DNA of 64,000 bases from Methylobacterium hispanicum (GTDB lineage Bacteria; Pseudomonadota; Alphaproteobacteria; Rhizobiales; Beijerinckiaceae): assembly GCF_022179285.1 (NCBI RefSeq), contig NZ_BPQO01000002.1, positions 1 to 64,000 on the forward strand, written 5' to 3'. The position numbers were made by a program, and so were the translations under genes. The notes below the pieces were generated by a model. That model saw only the letters and a list, made by a program, of their open reading frames with translations. It did not search any database and was not told the origin of the DNA. Within the stretch, counting starts at the first letter, position 1; every line of letters starts with the position of its first letter. Positions 40,628 to 50,358 of this stretch are shown piece by piece.

Positions 40628-43066
40628 TCAAGGCACGTCAAACGGCTTCTGGTTTCGGCGCGGACACGCCTCAGGCAGCAGAGAAGACCGTCCAGCTTCT
40701 TCCCTGTTGTCCTTCCGCAGCGAGTGAAGTGGCGATGATGGAAGGGATCGGCGGCGCGACGAACGTCCATTTGCCGATACTTGGTCCCCCAAAGAGCCGA
40801 GCGTCAGCGATGGCCCAATGAGCGTCCAGTCATACGCCCGCAGATCCCGCGTGACTTCGGGAATGGCAGCAATGGCCGTTTGCAGATCTTCAGGCTTGAG
40901 CGTCTTCTTGTAGTTCCGTGAGTTCACGGTGGCGCCCTCATGGCCCATCATCGACTCGCGGATGGGATCGAGCACCTGCTGCCGGATCATCTCTGTATTG
41001 CCGAAATGCCGAAAGGAATGGAATGTCTTGCGCTCCTCACGGGCCGAAGGCACGGCTTCGTCCAGAACGACCGTCCAGCGCTTGTCGAACAGGTTCGACA
41101 AGGGCGTGTTCTCGCCAAACTGCGCGATCTCCGCGAAGATCAGATCGCTTCGTGCACCGGATCTGCCCCGCACGTAATCCAGGAAGCCGAGGCGGATCAG
41201 CTCTGGATGGAGTGGCAGCGTCCGACGCGACACCGCGTTCTTGAGGCGCCGTCTGCGTGTCGGCCGGATCTTGAGCGCGGCCTGCTCCACATCGATGTCG
41301 CCGAGCTCGAGGTAGACCAGTTCGGACAGGCGCGCGCAGGTGTAGTAGCCCAGGAGCGGCAGCCAATAGACGGCTGCGAAGATCTGCTGCCCCCGTGCAA
41401 CCCGCAGCATCTCCGCTTCCGAGGCCGTCGACGTCCAGACGGGGTGCGCGAACAGCGTCTTCACCTCGTCGACCTCGAAAGCCGGTCGCTTCTCGCCGTC
41501 CCGCTCCGGGTCGATCAGGCGGAAGTCGCCCAGGAGCTCGACCTTCCCGATCGGGCGCTGCTTGGCCCGGCAATATTTCGCGATCGTCGAGAGCTGCGTG
41601 ATATGCCGGTTCACGGTCGCGGGGCTGAGCCCGACTTTCTCGGTCTGCCCCGCGGCCCGCATCGTTCGTCCGCGCTCGACCAAGTCCGCGATCGGCAGCG
41701 CCGCGTCACGTGAACTCTTGCCGTAGGACTTCGGCAGATTCGAAAGGTTCTGGATATAGGCAGCGAGATGGGCGTGCTTGATCTGCCGCAGGTCGTCGGT
41801 GCCTGCGATATTGCCCAGCATTGCCGCGACCGACCGGTGCTGACGCTGGGTTTTCTCATCCCAGGTGGTGCCCTTGTGCGTGATGAGTTGTTCGACCACC
41901 TCGGTCAGCGAGTTCGTGACCGGACCGGAATCGGCTTCGCTGCCCTCACGCGCATCGTCCAGACCTCGTTGATCGACGTCTGGAGTGCGATCGGTGGCGG
42001 CTGGAACGCGATCCTTCCCGTCAAGCTCCGAAGGCCAAGACGATGGCCCTGACGCCTCTTCCGGTGCGGCCGCCTCCGTCCTCGGAGGGTACGACGCAGG
42101 GTCTGATGCCGCGGGTGGATGGTTCCGGTCGGCTATAGGGTCTTGGTCGGGTGCCGGCTGGCTGAGGGGAGCGGATTTGAGACCGGCCGGATCTGTATCG
42201 CTTCCCTCTGACTGCGGCGGCATGTTTGGGGCCTGGACCTCGAAGTCGCCCCACTCGAAGCTGTCGGCCCCGTCGAAGTCGGATGTGGCCCAGCCCAGCG
42301 TGTCGCGCGGCATCTCACCCCTGGCACGCATCGCCGAGAGGTTGGCCCAGGCCTCCCGCGGATCGCGGCGGGCCTCGGCATAGGTCGTGGCGAACTCGCA
42401 CGAGACGTGCCCCGAAACGGCGGCGAGACCGCGCAGGCACTTTTTCAGTCCGGCTTCGGTCACAGGCTCGCCCATGCTGATCAGCATGGCCTGGAGATAG
42501 GCGCGAGGTGGTGTGAGCCGGCCGGTCTCGTCAGGGCGTCCGAGATCGCGCAGATAGCCGTTCACGATGCGGCGGCGGATCGCTCCGCGTTCCGTCAGAC
42601 TGAAGCCTTCCTGATTGAGGCGCGCATCGAGTTCGCTGTCGTACCCCGCATCGAAGCCGTCCTCGCCTGCGAGCGCCTGCAGACGCCCGAAGATGCGGTA
42701 CTCTCGCGCACGCCTCTCCATCAGCGCCGGCCAGTCGCCGACGAGCGGATCACGCGGCGGATCGAGGTCGCGCCGCAGGCGCGTCAAGCGCGCGCTTCGC
42801 TCCCGGTCGACATAGGCGCGGAGATGGTCACGGATCTGACTGGTGCTACGCATGGCGGGATCGTCCCGGACGCGGAGGCTTTCCGCGTTGAGTGCCCAGC
42901 CGAGTGTGCGCGCACTCGCCGGATCGGTTGTGCCCAGGCTGAGAGCAACCGTGGCGGAACTCCCCTTAGCAGAGGCACCAAGCGGTCGTGTCCGCTCATC
43001 GCAACGGAATCGCCTACGCCACCAGTATACCGCCCCGCGCCGGTACACGTTAGAACAAATCGTCAA
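40628..43066 (-). CDS. large tyrosine recombinase/site-specific integrase next to tRNA-Gln
   Basis: About 812 residues. The N-terminus (CSNVYRRGAVYWWRRRFR) is a DUF6538-type integrase opening; a long middle region with a low-complexity Asp/Pro/Ser-rich stretch follows; then a core-binding domain and the catalytic domain with YYTCARLSEL (Arg), HSFRHFGNTEM (His-x-x-Arg), MMGHEG (His) and the Tyr nucleophile in SRNYKK. It is therefore catalytically complete. The TTG at 43066 is favoured as the start because the family opening begins there and AGGGG lies upstream; the ATG at 43111 is the alternative. It lies about 100 bp from the 3' end of tRNA-Gln, the usual arrangement for an integrated island. 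Confidence 0.85.
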   Translation of the reverse strand: MTICSNVYRRGAVYWWRRRFRCDERTRPLGASAKGSSATVALSLGTTDPASARTLGWALNAESLRVRDDPAMRSTSQIRDHLRAYVDRERSARLTRLRRDLDPPRDPLVGDWPALMERRAREYRIFGRLQALAGEDGFDAGYDSELDARLNQEGFSLTERGAIRRRIVNGYLRDLGRPDETGRLTPPRAYLQAMLISMGEPVTEAGLKKCLRGLAAVSGHVSCEFATTYAEARRDPREAWANLSAMRARGEMPRDTLGWATSDFDGADSFEWGDFEVQAPNMPPQSEGSDTDPAGLKSAPLSQPAPDQDPIADRNHPPAASDPASYPPRTEAAAPEEASGPSSWPSELDGKDRVPAATDRTPDVDQRGLDDAREGSEADSGPVTNSLTEVVEQLITHKGTTWDEKTQRQHRSVAAMLGNIAGTDDLRQIKHAHLAAYIQNLSNLPKSYGKSSRDAALPIADLVERGRTMRAAGQTEKVGLSPATVNRHITQLSTIAKYCRAKQRPIGKVELLGDFRLIDPERDGEKRPAFEVDEVKTLFAHPVWTSTASEAEMLRVARGQQIFAAVYWLPLLGYYTCARLSELVYLELGDIDVEQAALKIRPTRRRRLKNAVSRRTLPLHPELIRLGFLDYVRGRSGARSDLIFAEIAQFGENTPLSNLFDKRWTVVLDEAVPSAREERKTFHSFRHFGNTEMIRQQVLDPIRESMMGHEGATVNSRNYKKTLKPEDLQTAIAAIPEVTRDLRAYDWTLIGPSLTLGSLGDQVSANGRSSRRRSLPSSPLHSLRKDNREEAGRSSLLPEACPRRNQKPFDVP

Positions 43067-43174
43067 CGGCCTGCCCCTGTGGACAAGCGCGTGCAACAGC
43101 TCTGCGTACAATCGGCTGGGCCGCGTCGGCGGCCTCGAGCAGATTGCAGTCAGATCAATGACTTAGCGGAGGCT

Positions 43175-43249
<75 letters not shown>

Positions 43250-43335
43250 CCGAGGGTGGGCGGTCTCTAACCCTGGATCGGGCCGGTGGCAACAGGTATG
43301 GCGACGGCACAAGCGGTGTCGAGCAGGGGGCGCAG

Positions 43336-44079
43336 ATGATCGAGCGGATCGCCATGGTGACCGGGGCGGGATCCGGGATCGGGCGCGCGGTGGCCGGTGC
43401 GTTCGCGGCCGCGCATTACGGCGTCGTTCTGTCCGGTCGGCGGCTGGCCCCGCTCGAACAGGTCGCGGCCGAGATCGGCGGTAACACGATCGTCGTCGAG
43501 TCCGACGTCACCGCTCCTGACCAAGTCGATCGTCTGTTCGCGAGGACGCGAGAGGCGTTCGGCCGAATCGATGTCCTGTTCAACAATGCCGGCATCTTCA
43601 CCAAGGCCGCACCGATCGACGAGATCGATCTCGAGGATTGGCGGGCGAGCCTCGACACGAACCTCACCGGCGCCTTCCTCTGTACGCGCGCCGCGTTCCG
43701 GATGATGAAGGCACAGGATCCGCGCGGCGGGCGCATCATCAACAACGGCTCGATCTCGGCGCAGGTGCCGCGTCCGCACTCGGCGCCCTACGCGGCGACG
43801 AAGCACGCGATCACCGGGCTCACCAAGGCGACCGCACTCGACGGACGCCCCTACGACATCGCCTGCGGGCAGATCGATATCGGCAACGCCGAGACCGAGA
43901 TGACGCGCGGCTTCGCCCAGAGCGTCCGGCAGGCCGACGGGTCGTTCCGCGCCGAGGCCGTGATGGATGTCCGCCACGTCGCCGAGGCGGTGCTCTACAT
44001 GGCCGGGCTGCCGCTCTCGGCCAACGTCCAGTTCATGACGCTGGCCGCGACGAAGATGCCCTGGATCGGGCGGGGCTGA
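43336..44079 (+). CDS. SDR family oxidoreductase
   Basis: About 247 residues with a canonical SDR fold: cofactor TGAGSGIG, acidic SDVT, NNAGI, NGSIS and catalytic YAATK. The C-terminal part has a dinucleotide-dependent oxidoreductase look without clear substrate residues. Start ATG 43336 ([12 protein letters not shown]) follows GGGGG. No close operon partner; prfC begins 114 bp downstream. Confidence 0.87.
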   Translation: MIERIAMVTGAGSGIGRAVAGAFAAAHYGVVLSGRRLAPLEQVAAEIGGNTIVVESDVTAPDQVDRLFARTREAFGRIDVLFNNAGIFTKAAPIDEIDLEDWRASLDTNLTGAFLCTRAAFRMMKAQDPRGGRIINNGSISAQVPRPHSAPYAATKHAITGLTKATALDGRPYDIACGQIDIGNAETEMTRGFAQSVRQADGSFRAEAVMDVRHVAEAVLYMAGLPLSANVQFMTLAATKMPWIGRG

Positions 44080-44193
44080 GCGCGCCGCTTTTGCGCTGGC
44101 GCGACGATCGGCTTACATGCGGGCGACCCGCGCCAGATCCATCGCACCCGCCGCGATCGCCCGACCGGACCCGCGGTTTCCCGAGCTCGCCCC

Positions 44194-45813
44194 ATGCTGA
44201 TGCAGACCCAGACGAAGACCGACCCCGCCAACCCGGACCCCGTGGCGCGGCGACGGACCTTCGCGATCATCTCCCACCCGGATGCCGGCAAGACCACGCT
44301 GACCGAGAAGCTCCTGCTCTTCGGCGGCGCCATCCAGCTCGCGGGCGAGGTCAAGGCCAAGCGCAACCGCGTCTCGACGCGCTCGGACTGGATGGGCATC
44401 GAGAAGGAGCGCGGCATCTCGGTCGTCACCTCGGTGATGACGTTCGAGTACGGCGACTGCGTCTTCAACCTGCTCGACACGCCAGGACACGAGGACTTCT
44501 CGGAGGACACCTACCGCACGCTCACCGCGGTCGATTCCGCCGTGATGGTGATCGACGCCGCCAAGGGCATCGAGGCGCGCACCCGCAAGCTGTTCGAGGT
44601 CTGTCGGCTCCGCGACATCCCGATCGTCACCTTCGTGAACAAGCTCGACCGCGAGGCGCGCGACCCGTTCGACCTCCTCGACGAGATCGAGAAGACGCTG
44701 GCGCTCGACGTCGCGCCCGTCACCTGGCCGATCGGGCTGGGGCGCACCTTCGCGGGCACCTACGAGCTCGGCGGCAACCGCGTGCGCCGGCTCGACGCGG
44801 CGGACGATGCCGGCACGATTCCCGTCTCCGGCCCCGGCGACGCACTCTTCGACGAGCTTCTGACCGAGGACGGCGCCGCGCAGGCGTGGCGCGACGAGGT
44901 CGAACTCGCCGAGGGCGGCCTGAAGGCCTTCGACCTCGCCGCCTTCCGGGAGGGGCACCTCACGCCGGTCTTCTTCGGCTCGGCGCTGCGGAACTTCGGC
45001 GTGCGCGACCTGATCGACGGGCTCGCTCGCTTCGCGCCGCCGCCGCGCGGCCAGGATGCCGACAAGCGCACCGTCGAGCCCTCGGAGCCGAAGATGACGG
45101 GCTTCGTCTTCAAGATCCAGGCGAACATGGATCCGAACCACCGGGACCGCATCGCCTTCATGCGGGTCTGCTCGGGGCGGCTGCAGCGGGGCATGAAGGC
45201 GCGGCTCGTGCGCACGGCCAAGCCCATCTCTCTCTCGGCACCCCAGTTCTTCTTCGCCCAGGACCGCGCCATCGCGGACGAGGCCTACGCGGGCGACGTC
45301 GTCGGCATCCCGAACCACGGCACGCTGCGCATCGGCGACACGCTCACCGAGGGCGAGGAGATCGTCTTCCGGGGTGTGCCGAGCTTCGCGCCCGAGATCC
45401 TGCGTCGGATCAAGCTCACCGACGCGATGAAGGCCAAGAAGCTTCGCGAAGCCCTCCAGCAGATGGGCGAGGAGGGCGTGGTGCAGGTCTTCGTGCCGCA
45501 GGACGGCTCCCAGGCCATCGTGGGCGTCGTCGGCGCGCTGCAGCTCGACGTGCTCAAGGAGCGGTTGGCGGCCGAGTACGGGCTGCCGATCGACTACGAG
45601 ACCTCGCGCTTCACCGTCTGCCGCTGGGTCTCGTCGGATTCGGAGGCCGAACTCGACAAGTTCGTTGACAGCCACGGTTCCAGCATGGCGCGCGACCTCG
45701 ACGGGGCGCCGGTCTTCATGGCGACCACCGCCTTCTCGCTGCGCTACGAGGAGGAGCGCTACCCGGCGGTGCGCTTCACCGACATCAAGGACTACCAGAA
45801 GCGGGCCGGCTGA
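44194..45813 (+). CDS. prfC: peptide chain release factor 3
   Basis: A 539-residue translational GTPase. G1 is AGKTTLTEKLLLFGGAIQLA, then SDWMGIEKERGISVVTSVM (switch I region), G3 DTPGHEDFSEDTYRTL, G4 VNKLDREARDP; domain II follows (DRIAFMRVCSGRLQRG, ISLSAPQFFFAQDR) and the C-terminal domain (GVVQVFVPQDGSQAIVGVVG, LQLDVLKERLAAEYGLP). It recycles RF1/RF2 from the ribosome after termination. Length and motifs match RF3. Its stop is in a palindrome with the stop of the convergent response regulator. Confidence 0.96.
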   Translation: MLMQTQTKTDPANPDPVARRRTFAIISHPDAGKTTLTEKLLLFGGAIQLAGEVKAKRNRVSTRSDWMGIEKERGISVVTSVMTFEYGDCVFNLLDTPGHEDFSEDTYRTLTAVDSAVMVIDAAKGIEARTRKLFEVCRLRDIPIVTFVNKLDREARDPFDLLDEIEKTLALDVAPVTWPIGLGRTFAGTYELGGNRVRRLDAADDAGTIPVSGPGDALFDELLTEDGAAQAWRDEVELAEGGLKAFDLAAFREGHLTPVFFGSALRNFGVRDLIDGLARFAPPPRGQDADKRTVEPSEPKMTGFVFKIQANMDPNHRDRIAFMRVCSGRLQRGMKARLVRTAKPISLSAPQFFFAQDRAIADEAYAGDVVGIPNHGTLRIGDTLTEGEEIVFRGVPSFAPEILRRIKLTDAMKAKKLREALQQMGEEGVVQVFVPQDGSQAIVGVVGALQLDVLKERLAAEYGLPIDYETSRFTVCRWVSSDSEAELDKFVDSHGSSMARDLDGAPVFMATTAFSLRYEEERYPAVRFTDIKDYQKRAG

Positions 45814-45843
45814 GGGCGGACCGGCCGACCCCGTCCGCCCTCA
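45811..45843. terminator. palindrome spanning two convergent stop codons
   Basis: TGAGGGCGGA (45811-45820) and TCCGCCCTCA (45834-45843) are perfect inverted repeats. Each includes the stop codon of its gene: prfC on the plus strand and the response regulator on the minus strand. It may be a bidirectional terminator or transcript-end stabiliser. No T-tract, so intrinsic termination is uncertain. Confidence 0.45.
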
Positions 45844-46293
45844 GAACTTGCCGAGCATCGGGAAATCCATGCTTAGGCTCGTCTCGGCCGCGACCGGCGC
45901 CTCGCGTCGGCGCGGCTTGCCGTTGAGCACCTGCTTCAGCTTCGACTTGAGCACCGCCATGTCGAAGGGCTTGAGGATGAAGGCGTCCGCGCCCGCCTGG
46001 TGGGCGACGTTGATGTCCTCGAAGTCGAAGGACGCCTCCGTGAGGATGAAGGGCGTGTTCATCAGCGCGTCGTCGGCGCGGATCTCGCGCAGGAGCGCGA
46101 TGCCGTCCATCGGCTCCATCTCCAGGTCGGCGATCACCAGGGCGTAGCGGCGCTCGCGCATCCGTTCCAGCGCCTGAAGGCCGTCCGTCACGCCCTCCAC
46201 GTCGGGGAAGCCGATGCGGTTCATCAGCATCACCACGAGGCGCAGGAGCTTCTCCTGGTCGTCGACCACGAGGATCGGGGGCGTCTCGCTCAT
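45841..46293 (-). CDS. single-domain response regulator (CheY-like)
   Basis: A 150-residue receiver domain: acidic pocket Asp11/Asp12 (ILVVDDQEK), phosphoacceptor Asp56 (ALVIADLEMEP), Thr85 and Lys108 (AFILKPFDM). A roughly 30-residue C-terminal extension (basic, then PVAAETSLSMDFPMLGKF) is not part of the fold and has no recognised output domain. It lies 55 bp downstream of the BLUF gene and is probably co-transcribed. A signal relay, for instance to the flagellar motor or a kinase network, is likely but unproven. Confidence 0.88.
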   Translation of the reverse strand: MSETPPILVVDDQEKLLRLVVMLMNRIGFPDVEGVTDGLQALERMRERRYALVIADLEMEPMDGIALLREIRADDALMNTPFILTEASFDFEDINVAHQAGADAFILKPFDMAVLKSKLKQVLNGKPRRREAPVAAETSLSMDFPMLGKF

Positions 46294-46348
46294 CGGCGTC
46301 TACTCGAATTCCGAACGCGGGTTGGGCAGGGAAGCCTCCATGCCCGAA

Positions 46349-46816
46349 CTAGATGAACAGGTGGTCGATGCCCTGCTTGGACATCGCGTCGACCTGGAGG
46401 GCGCTCGCCAGGCCGAGGATCGCGCTCGCCTTCGGCGTACCGCGCTGGAACGCCGGCATCAGGTTCGCCTTGGCGAAGTGCGGCTCGCTGGCGGGGCCCC
46501 GGACCACCACCTTGAAGGAGTTGACGAACTCGCGCTTGGGGATCTCGCGCCACTCGCAGATCAGCACGTCGCGGTGGCGCTGGTCCTCGGTGATGCGGTT
46601 GAAGGTCTCGTGCACGAGGTTGCGCTCGCCCTCGATGACCTGGGCGGCGAAGTTCTGGTCGATCATCAGGAAGCTCGTGATCACCGAGAACTCGTTCTTC
46701 TTCTGCGCCTGCCGGGTGATGTCGCCGATCTGGCTGGTGCGCAGTTGCGGCTCCGAGGAGAGGGCGAGGCGCGAGAAGTAGATGAGGTGTACGAGACTCG
46801 TCCGCTTGCCGCGCAT
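46349..46816 (-). CDS. BLUF-domain blue-light photoreceptor
   Basis: A 155-residue protein of which nearly all is one BLUF domain binding FAD. Conserved residues: Tyr13 in LIYFSR, Asn41 in KKNEFSVI and Gln59 in FAAQVIEGERN; the Asn-Gln spacing is 18 as in the family. RHRDVLICEWREIPKREF is the strand-4/5 region. By spacing, the usual strand-5 Trp and Met positions are Ser100 and Lys102, an atypical pair. The C-terminus adds about 45 residues without a known effector. Blue light should change the Gln hydrogen bond network and a partner protein. Encoded upstream of the response regulator in the same operon. Confidence 0.82.
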   Translation of the reverse strand: MRGKRTSLVHLIYFSRLALSSEPQLRTSQIGDITRQAQKKNEFSVITSFLMIDQNFAAQVIEGERNLVHETFNRITEDQRHRDVLICEWREIPKREFVNSFKVVVRGPASEPHFAKANLMPAFQRGTPKASAILGLASALQVDAMSKQGIDHLFI

Positions 46817-46898
46817 GCGCCTCCCTCCGACGATCCACCCGCCATCCTAGGACGGGGCGGATAACGGCCCGTAAACGGCCGGGCGCGGCGCGGAGGGA

Positions 46899-46956
46899 CC
46901 CGGCAGGTTTTGCCGGGGCGAGGGCCGCATGGATGCCGATCCTGCCGGGTCCGGCA
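46899..46956. promoter_or_regulatory. FlbD/ftr-like enhancer upstream of flgE
   Basis: CCCGGCA (46899-46905), five bases, TGCCGGG (46911-46917) is a perfect palindrome. A second inverted pair TGCCGG-GT-CCGGCA lies at 46943-46956. They sit about 34-92 bp upstream of the sigma-54 promoter. The same half-sites occur at 56018-56042 between flgI and fliX, and the motif resembles the known ftr enhancers bound by FlbD in Caulobacter. Confidence 0.55.
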
Positions 46957-46989
46957 AGGTCCGGGTCAATGAAATCAACGGCTTGGCCG

Positions 46990-47004
46990 TGGCACGCGGG
47001 TTGC
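46990..47004 (+). promoter_or_regulatory. sigma-54 (-24/-12) promoter of flgE
   Basis: TGGCACGCGGGTTGC matches the sigma-54 consensus (TGGCACG, four bases, TTGC) with the required 10 bp between GG and GC. The transcript would start near 47016, about 38 nt upstream of the flgE ATG. Confidence 0.8.
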
Positions 47005-47053
47005 GGCCGGCACGGCAAGGCCCAATGCCCGGCCGCTGACGGAACCGCCCGCC

Positions 47054-48430
47054 ATGGACATCTTCGCCGCGTTGCAGACCTCGGTCTCGGGACTGAAGTC
47101 GCAGTCCTACGCCATCGGCAACATCTCGGGGAACATCGCGAACTCGCAGACCACGGGCTACAAGCGCATCGACACGAGCTTCGTCGACCTGATCGCCGAC
47201 CAGACCCCGGGCCGGGAATCCGCCGGTTCGGTCTTCGCTCAGGCGCGCCTCACCAACGCGATGCAGGGCAACGTCATCGCGACCCAGACGCCCACCAACA
47301 TGGCGATCCAGGGCAGCGGCTTCTTCGTGGTGCAGAATCGCACCGGCGACGCCAACGGGCAGACCGCCTTCACCGGTGTCAACGCCTATACCCGGCGCGG
47401 CGACTTCTCGATCGACAAGGAGGGCTACCTCGTCAACGGTGGCGGAGCCTACCTGCTCGGCCAGAACATCGATCCGGCGACCGGCGTGGCCAGCGTGACG
47501 CAACCGATCAAGCTGGCGCAGACCACACTGAACGCCAAGGGAACGAAGACGCTCACCCTCGAAGCGAACCTCCCGCTGACGCCGAAGACGAGTGCGTCGG
47601 CAACCTCGGGTGTCTCGACCTTCACGCCCGTCACCCAGACCACCGGCGGAAAGACGCAGATCGTCTACAGCGGCGCGACAACCGACGTCTCCAATTTCAT
47701 CAACAACAGCATCGCCGGGCCGGGCATGACGGTCTACACCGAGAGCGGCGCACCGCTGGCCCTCAACACCCGCTGGGTGAAGACGGCCAATGCCGATGCG
47801 ACCAAGACGCCGGAAACGCCTGCGACGTGGCAGTTCTACTATCAGGCCGATACGACAGTCGATACGACAAAGTCGAACTGGGTCAAAGCCGATCAGGACG
47901 TGACCTTCGACAGCTCCGGCAAACTGAAGGACCCGGCGACCGGGCTTACCTTCACGCCGCTGACCATCAACAATGCCAAGGTCGGAGCCGTGACGATGAA
48001 GTTCAACGCCGCCACGCTGACGCAATTCAGCGCCGATTCCGGCGAGATGCGGGCGACCGGCCAGTCCCAGGACGGCTACGGGGTAAGCACACTCAACGAC
48101 ATCACGATCACCGGTGAGGGCAAGATCACCGGCACGTTCTCGAACGGCTCCGTCGTCACGCTCGCCAACGTCGCGATCGCACGCTTCACGAATCCCGACG
48201 GCCTGAGCCCCGACTCCAAGGGAAACTACAAGGCCACCGACGATTCCGGGCCGCCGCTCGCGGGCCTGGTCGGGTCGAGCATCCAGGGGGGCAGCATCGA
48301 GCAATCCAATACCGACATTGCCGACGAATTTTCGAAGATGATCGTAACCCAGCAGGCCTACTCTGCGAACACGCGCGTCATGTCGACCGCGCAGCAGATG
48401 ATGTCCGACCTGATCAACATCGTCCGCTGA
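47054..48430 (+). CDS. flgE: flagellar hook protein FlgE
   Basis: A 458-residue hook subunit. The N-terminal rod/hook motif (MDIFAALQTSVSGLKSQSYA, NIANSQTTGYKRIDTSF) and C-terminal coiled part (QGGSIEQSNTDIADEFSKMI, TQQAYSANTRVMSTAQQMMS) are conserved; the variable middle (about 160-380) forms the outer domain. FlgE polymerises into the hook joining motor and filament. First gene of flgE-flgK-flgL, preceded by a sigma-54 promoter and ftr-like sites. Confidence 0.93.
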   Translation: MDIFAALQTSVSGLKSQSYAIGNISGNIANSQTTGYKRIDTSFVDLIADQTPGRESAGSVFAQARLTNAMQGNVIATQTPTNMAIQGSGFFVVQNRTGDANGQTAFTGVNAYTRRGDFSIDKEGYLVNGGGAYLLGQNIDPATGVASVTQPIKLAQTTLNAKGTKTLTLEANLPLTPKTSASATSGVSTFTPVTQTTGGKTQIVYSGATTDVSNFINNSIAGPGMTVYTESGAPLALNTRWVKTANADATKTPETPATWQFYYQADTTVDTTKSNWVKADQDVTFDSSGKLKDPATGLTFTPLTINNAKVGAVTMKFNAATLTQFSADSGEMRATGQSQDGYGVSTLNDITITGEGKITGTFSNGSVVTLANVAIARFTNPDGLSPDSKGNYKATDDSGPPLAGLVGSSIQGGSIEQSNTDIADEFSKMIVTQQAYSANTRVMSTAQQMMSDLINIVR

Positions 48431-48471
48431 TCCGCCGGGAGGCGTGAGCTCAGGCGACGGAGACGCGCGCG

Positions 48472-50355
48472 ATGGGACTCGATCCGATCAACACGGCGAC
48501 CGCCGGCCTGCGGGCGACCCAGGCCTCGATCGCGCTCGTCTCGCAGAACGTCGCCAATGCCGGCACGGCCGGCTACGTTCGGCGCACGACGAGCCCGGTC
48601 GCGCAGGGACTCGGCAATGCCGGTGTCGCCACGGGCGCCATCACGCGCAGCTTCGACGCCGCGGCGCTGAAGCAGCTGCGGTTGGAGACGGCGGGTTCGG
48701 GCTATACCGGGACCAAGGCCGACATCCTCGCCCAGCTCGACCGGCTCTACGGCACGCCGGGCAGCGCGACGGCGCTGGACGGCGTCCTCAACACCTACAC
48801 GCAGTCCCTGCAGACGCTCGCCATCAACCCGACCTCGTCGGCCGCGCGCAGCAGCGTGGTCGACGCGGCCCAGGCGCTCGCGGGCAAGATCGGCAGCATC
48901 GCCGACGACGTGCAGAACCTGCGCAGCGGCATCGAGAGTACCCTCAAGGGTCAGGTCGAGGACGCGAACGCACTCCTCGACAGCATCGCCAAGCTCAATG
49001 TTCAGGTCCAGACGGCGGGCGACGGCACGACCCGCGCCGCCCTGGAGGACCAGCGCGACCAGCAGATCAACAAGCTCGCCGGATACATGGACATCCGCGT
49101 CATGGACCAGCGCGACGGGTCCGCGACCGTGATGACGAGCAACGGCCTCACCCTGGTCGACCGCGGCGTGGCGGCGGGCCTGAGCTTCGACGGGCGGGCG
49201 ACGCTCTCGGCGACCTCCGCCTACAATCCGGCGGACAAGCGCGGGGTCGGCACGATCACCGCGACCCTGCCGGGCGGGAGCAGGATCGCGCTCAGCGATC
49301 CGGGCACGCTGCTCTCCGGCACGCTGGCGGCCAACCTCGAGCTGCGCGACACCATCCTGCCGCAGGCCCAGCGCCAGCTCGACGACCTCGCGGCGGGGCT
49401 TGCCGGCGCGACGACGCAGACCTCCGTCACCGCCACCGTCGCCGGTGGGACGGCGACGCTCGACCTCTCCGCCTTGAAGCAACCGGGTGACAAGATCACC
49501 CTGCAGGTCTCCGGGCCGGGCGGCGCCACCCGTACCGTCATCCTGATCGCCTCGGCGAGCGATGACAAACCGATCACCAACTCGGCGTTGAGCAACGACG
49601 CGACCGCCTTCGTCCAGACGTTCAAGATCATCCCCGGTGCGCCGCCCGACGCGACGGCCATCAATACCGCGCTGGGTGCACTGAAGGTTGCCGCGACCAC
49701 AGCCGGTTACCCGGCGGGCACCATCCCGGATCTCGCGGCCGCCGACGCGACCGGCAAGGTCGTGATCTCGGGCACGACCTGGGGGGCGACCGGCGGCGGC
49801 GCGACCGTGACGGTGCCGCAATCCCCGACGGATACGACGGCCTACCCGCAGCTTGCCGTCTTCGTGGACAGCGACGGCAACAGGCTCTTCACCGATTCCT
49901 TCGACAACGGTTCTCAACGCACCGGCTTCGCCCAGCGCCTCGCGCTGAACCCCTCCATCAAGGCCGACACCGCGGCGCTGACCACGCTCGGCGGCGGCGC
50001 GGCGGGTGCGGACGCGACGCGGGCGAACTTCATCTACGACGCGCTGACCGGCACCGCGCGGACGTTCTCGTCGTCGAGCGGGATCGGCGGCCTCTCGGCC
50101 CCGTACGACACCACCGTCGTCAAGTTCGCCCAGGACATCATCGCCGCGCAAGGCTCGGCCGCCGCGCAGGCGCAGACTATCGACAGCGGGCAGGGCGTCG
50201 CCCTCTCGGCGGCCCAGAGCCGCTTCGCGGAGGGCGCGGCGGTCAGCATCGACGAGGAGATGTCGAACCTGATCGCCCTGCAACAGGCCTACACCGCCAA
50301 CGCCCGCGTGCTCACGGCGGCGCGCGACATGCTCGATACCCTGCTCCGGATGTAG
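48472..50355 (+). CDS. flgK: flagellar hook-associated protein FlgK (HAP1)
   Basis: A 627-residue hook-filament junction protein. N-terminal conserved segment: MGLDPINTATAGLRATQASI, SQNVANAGTAGYVRR; C-terminal conserved segment: SIDEEMSNLIALQQAYTANA, RVLTAARDMLDTLLRM. Typical length and ends. GGAGA lies upstream of ATG 48472. It is 41 bp after flgE and its stop is 3 bp before flgL, so one operon. Confidence 0.93.
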   Translation: MGLDPINTATAGLRATQASIALVSQNVANAGTAGYVRRTTSPVAQGLGNAGVATGAITRSFDAAALKQLRLETAGSGYTGTKADILAQLDRLYGTPGSATALDGVLNTYTQSLQTLAINPTSSAARSSVVDAAQALAGKIGSIADDVQNLRSGIESTLKGQVEDANALLDSIAKLNVQVQTAGDGTTRAALEDQRDQQINKLAGYMDIRVMDQRDGSATVMTSNGLTLVDRGVAAGLSFDGRATLSATSAYNPADKRGVGTITATLPGGSRIALSDPGTLLSGTLAANLELRDTILPQAQRQLDDLAAGLAGATTQTSVTATVAGGTATLDLSALKQPGDKITLQVSGPGGATRTVILIASASDDKPITNSALSNDATAFVQTFKIIPGAPPDATAINTALGALKVAATTAGYPAGTIPDLAAADATGKVVISGTTWGATGGGATVTVPQSPTDTTAYPQLAVFVDSDGNRLFTDSFDNGSQRTGFAQRLALNPSIKADTAALTTLGGGAAGADATRANFIYDALTGTARTFSSSSGIGGLSAPYDTTVVKFAQDIIAAQGSAAAQAQTIDSGQGVALSAAQSRFAEGAAVSIDEEMSNLIALQQAYTANARVLTAARDMLDTLLRM

Positions 50356-50358
50356 CGC

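Noticed and set aside
1..43174. Search by eye for a second tRNA-Gln 3' end (att site) to the left of the integrase
   Set aside because: No copy of the GATTCGAACC-type segment was found in the window; the other end of the element is not shown here.
43638..45668. A 676-codon plus-strand frame across the SDR and prfC
   Set aside because: Shadow of two well-supported genes in different frames.
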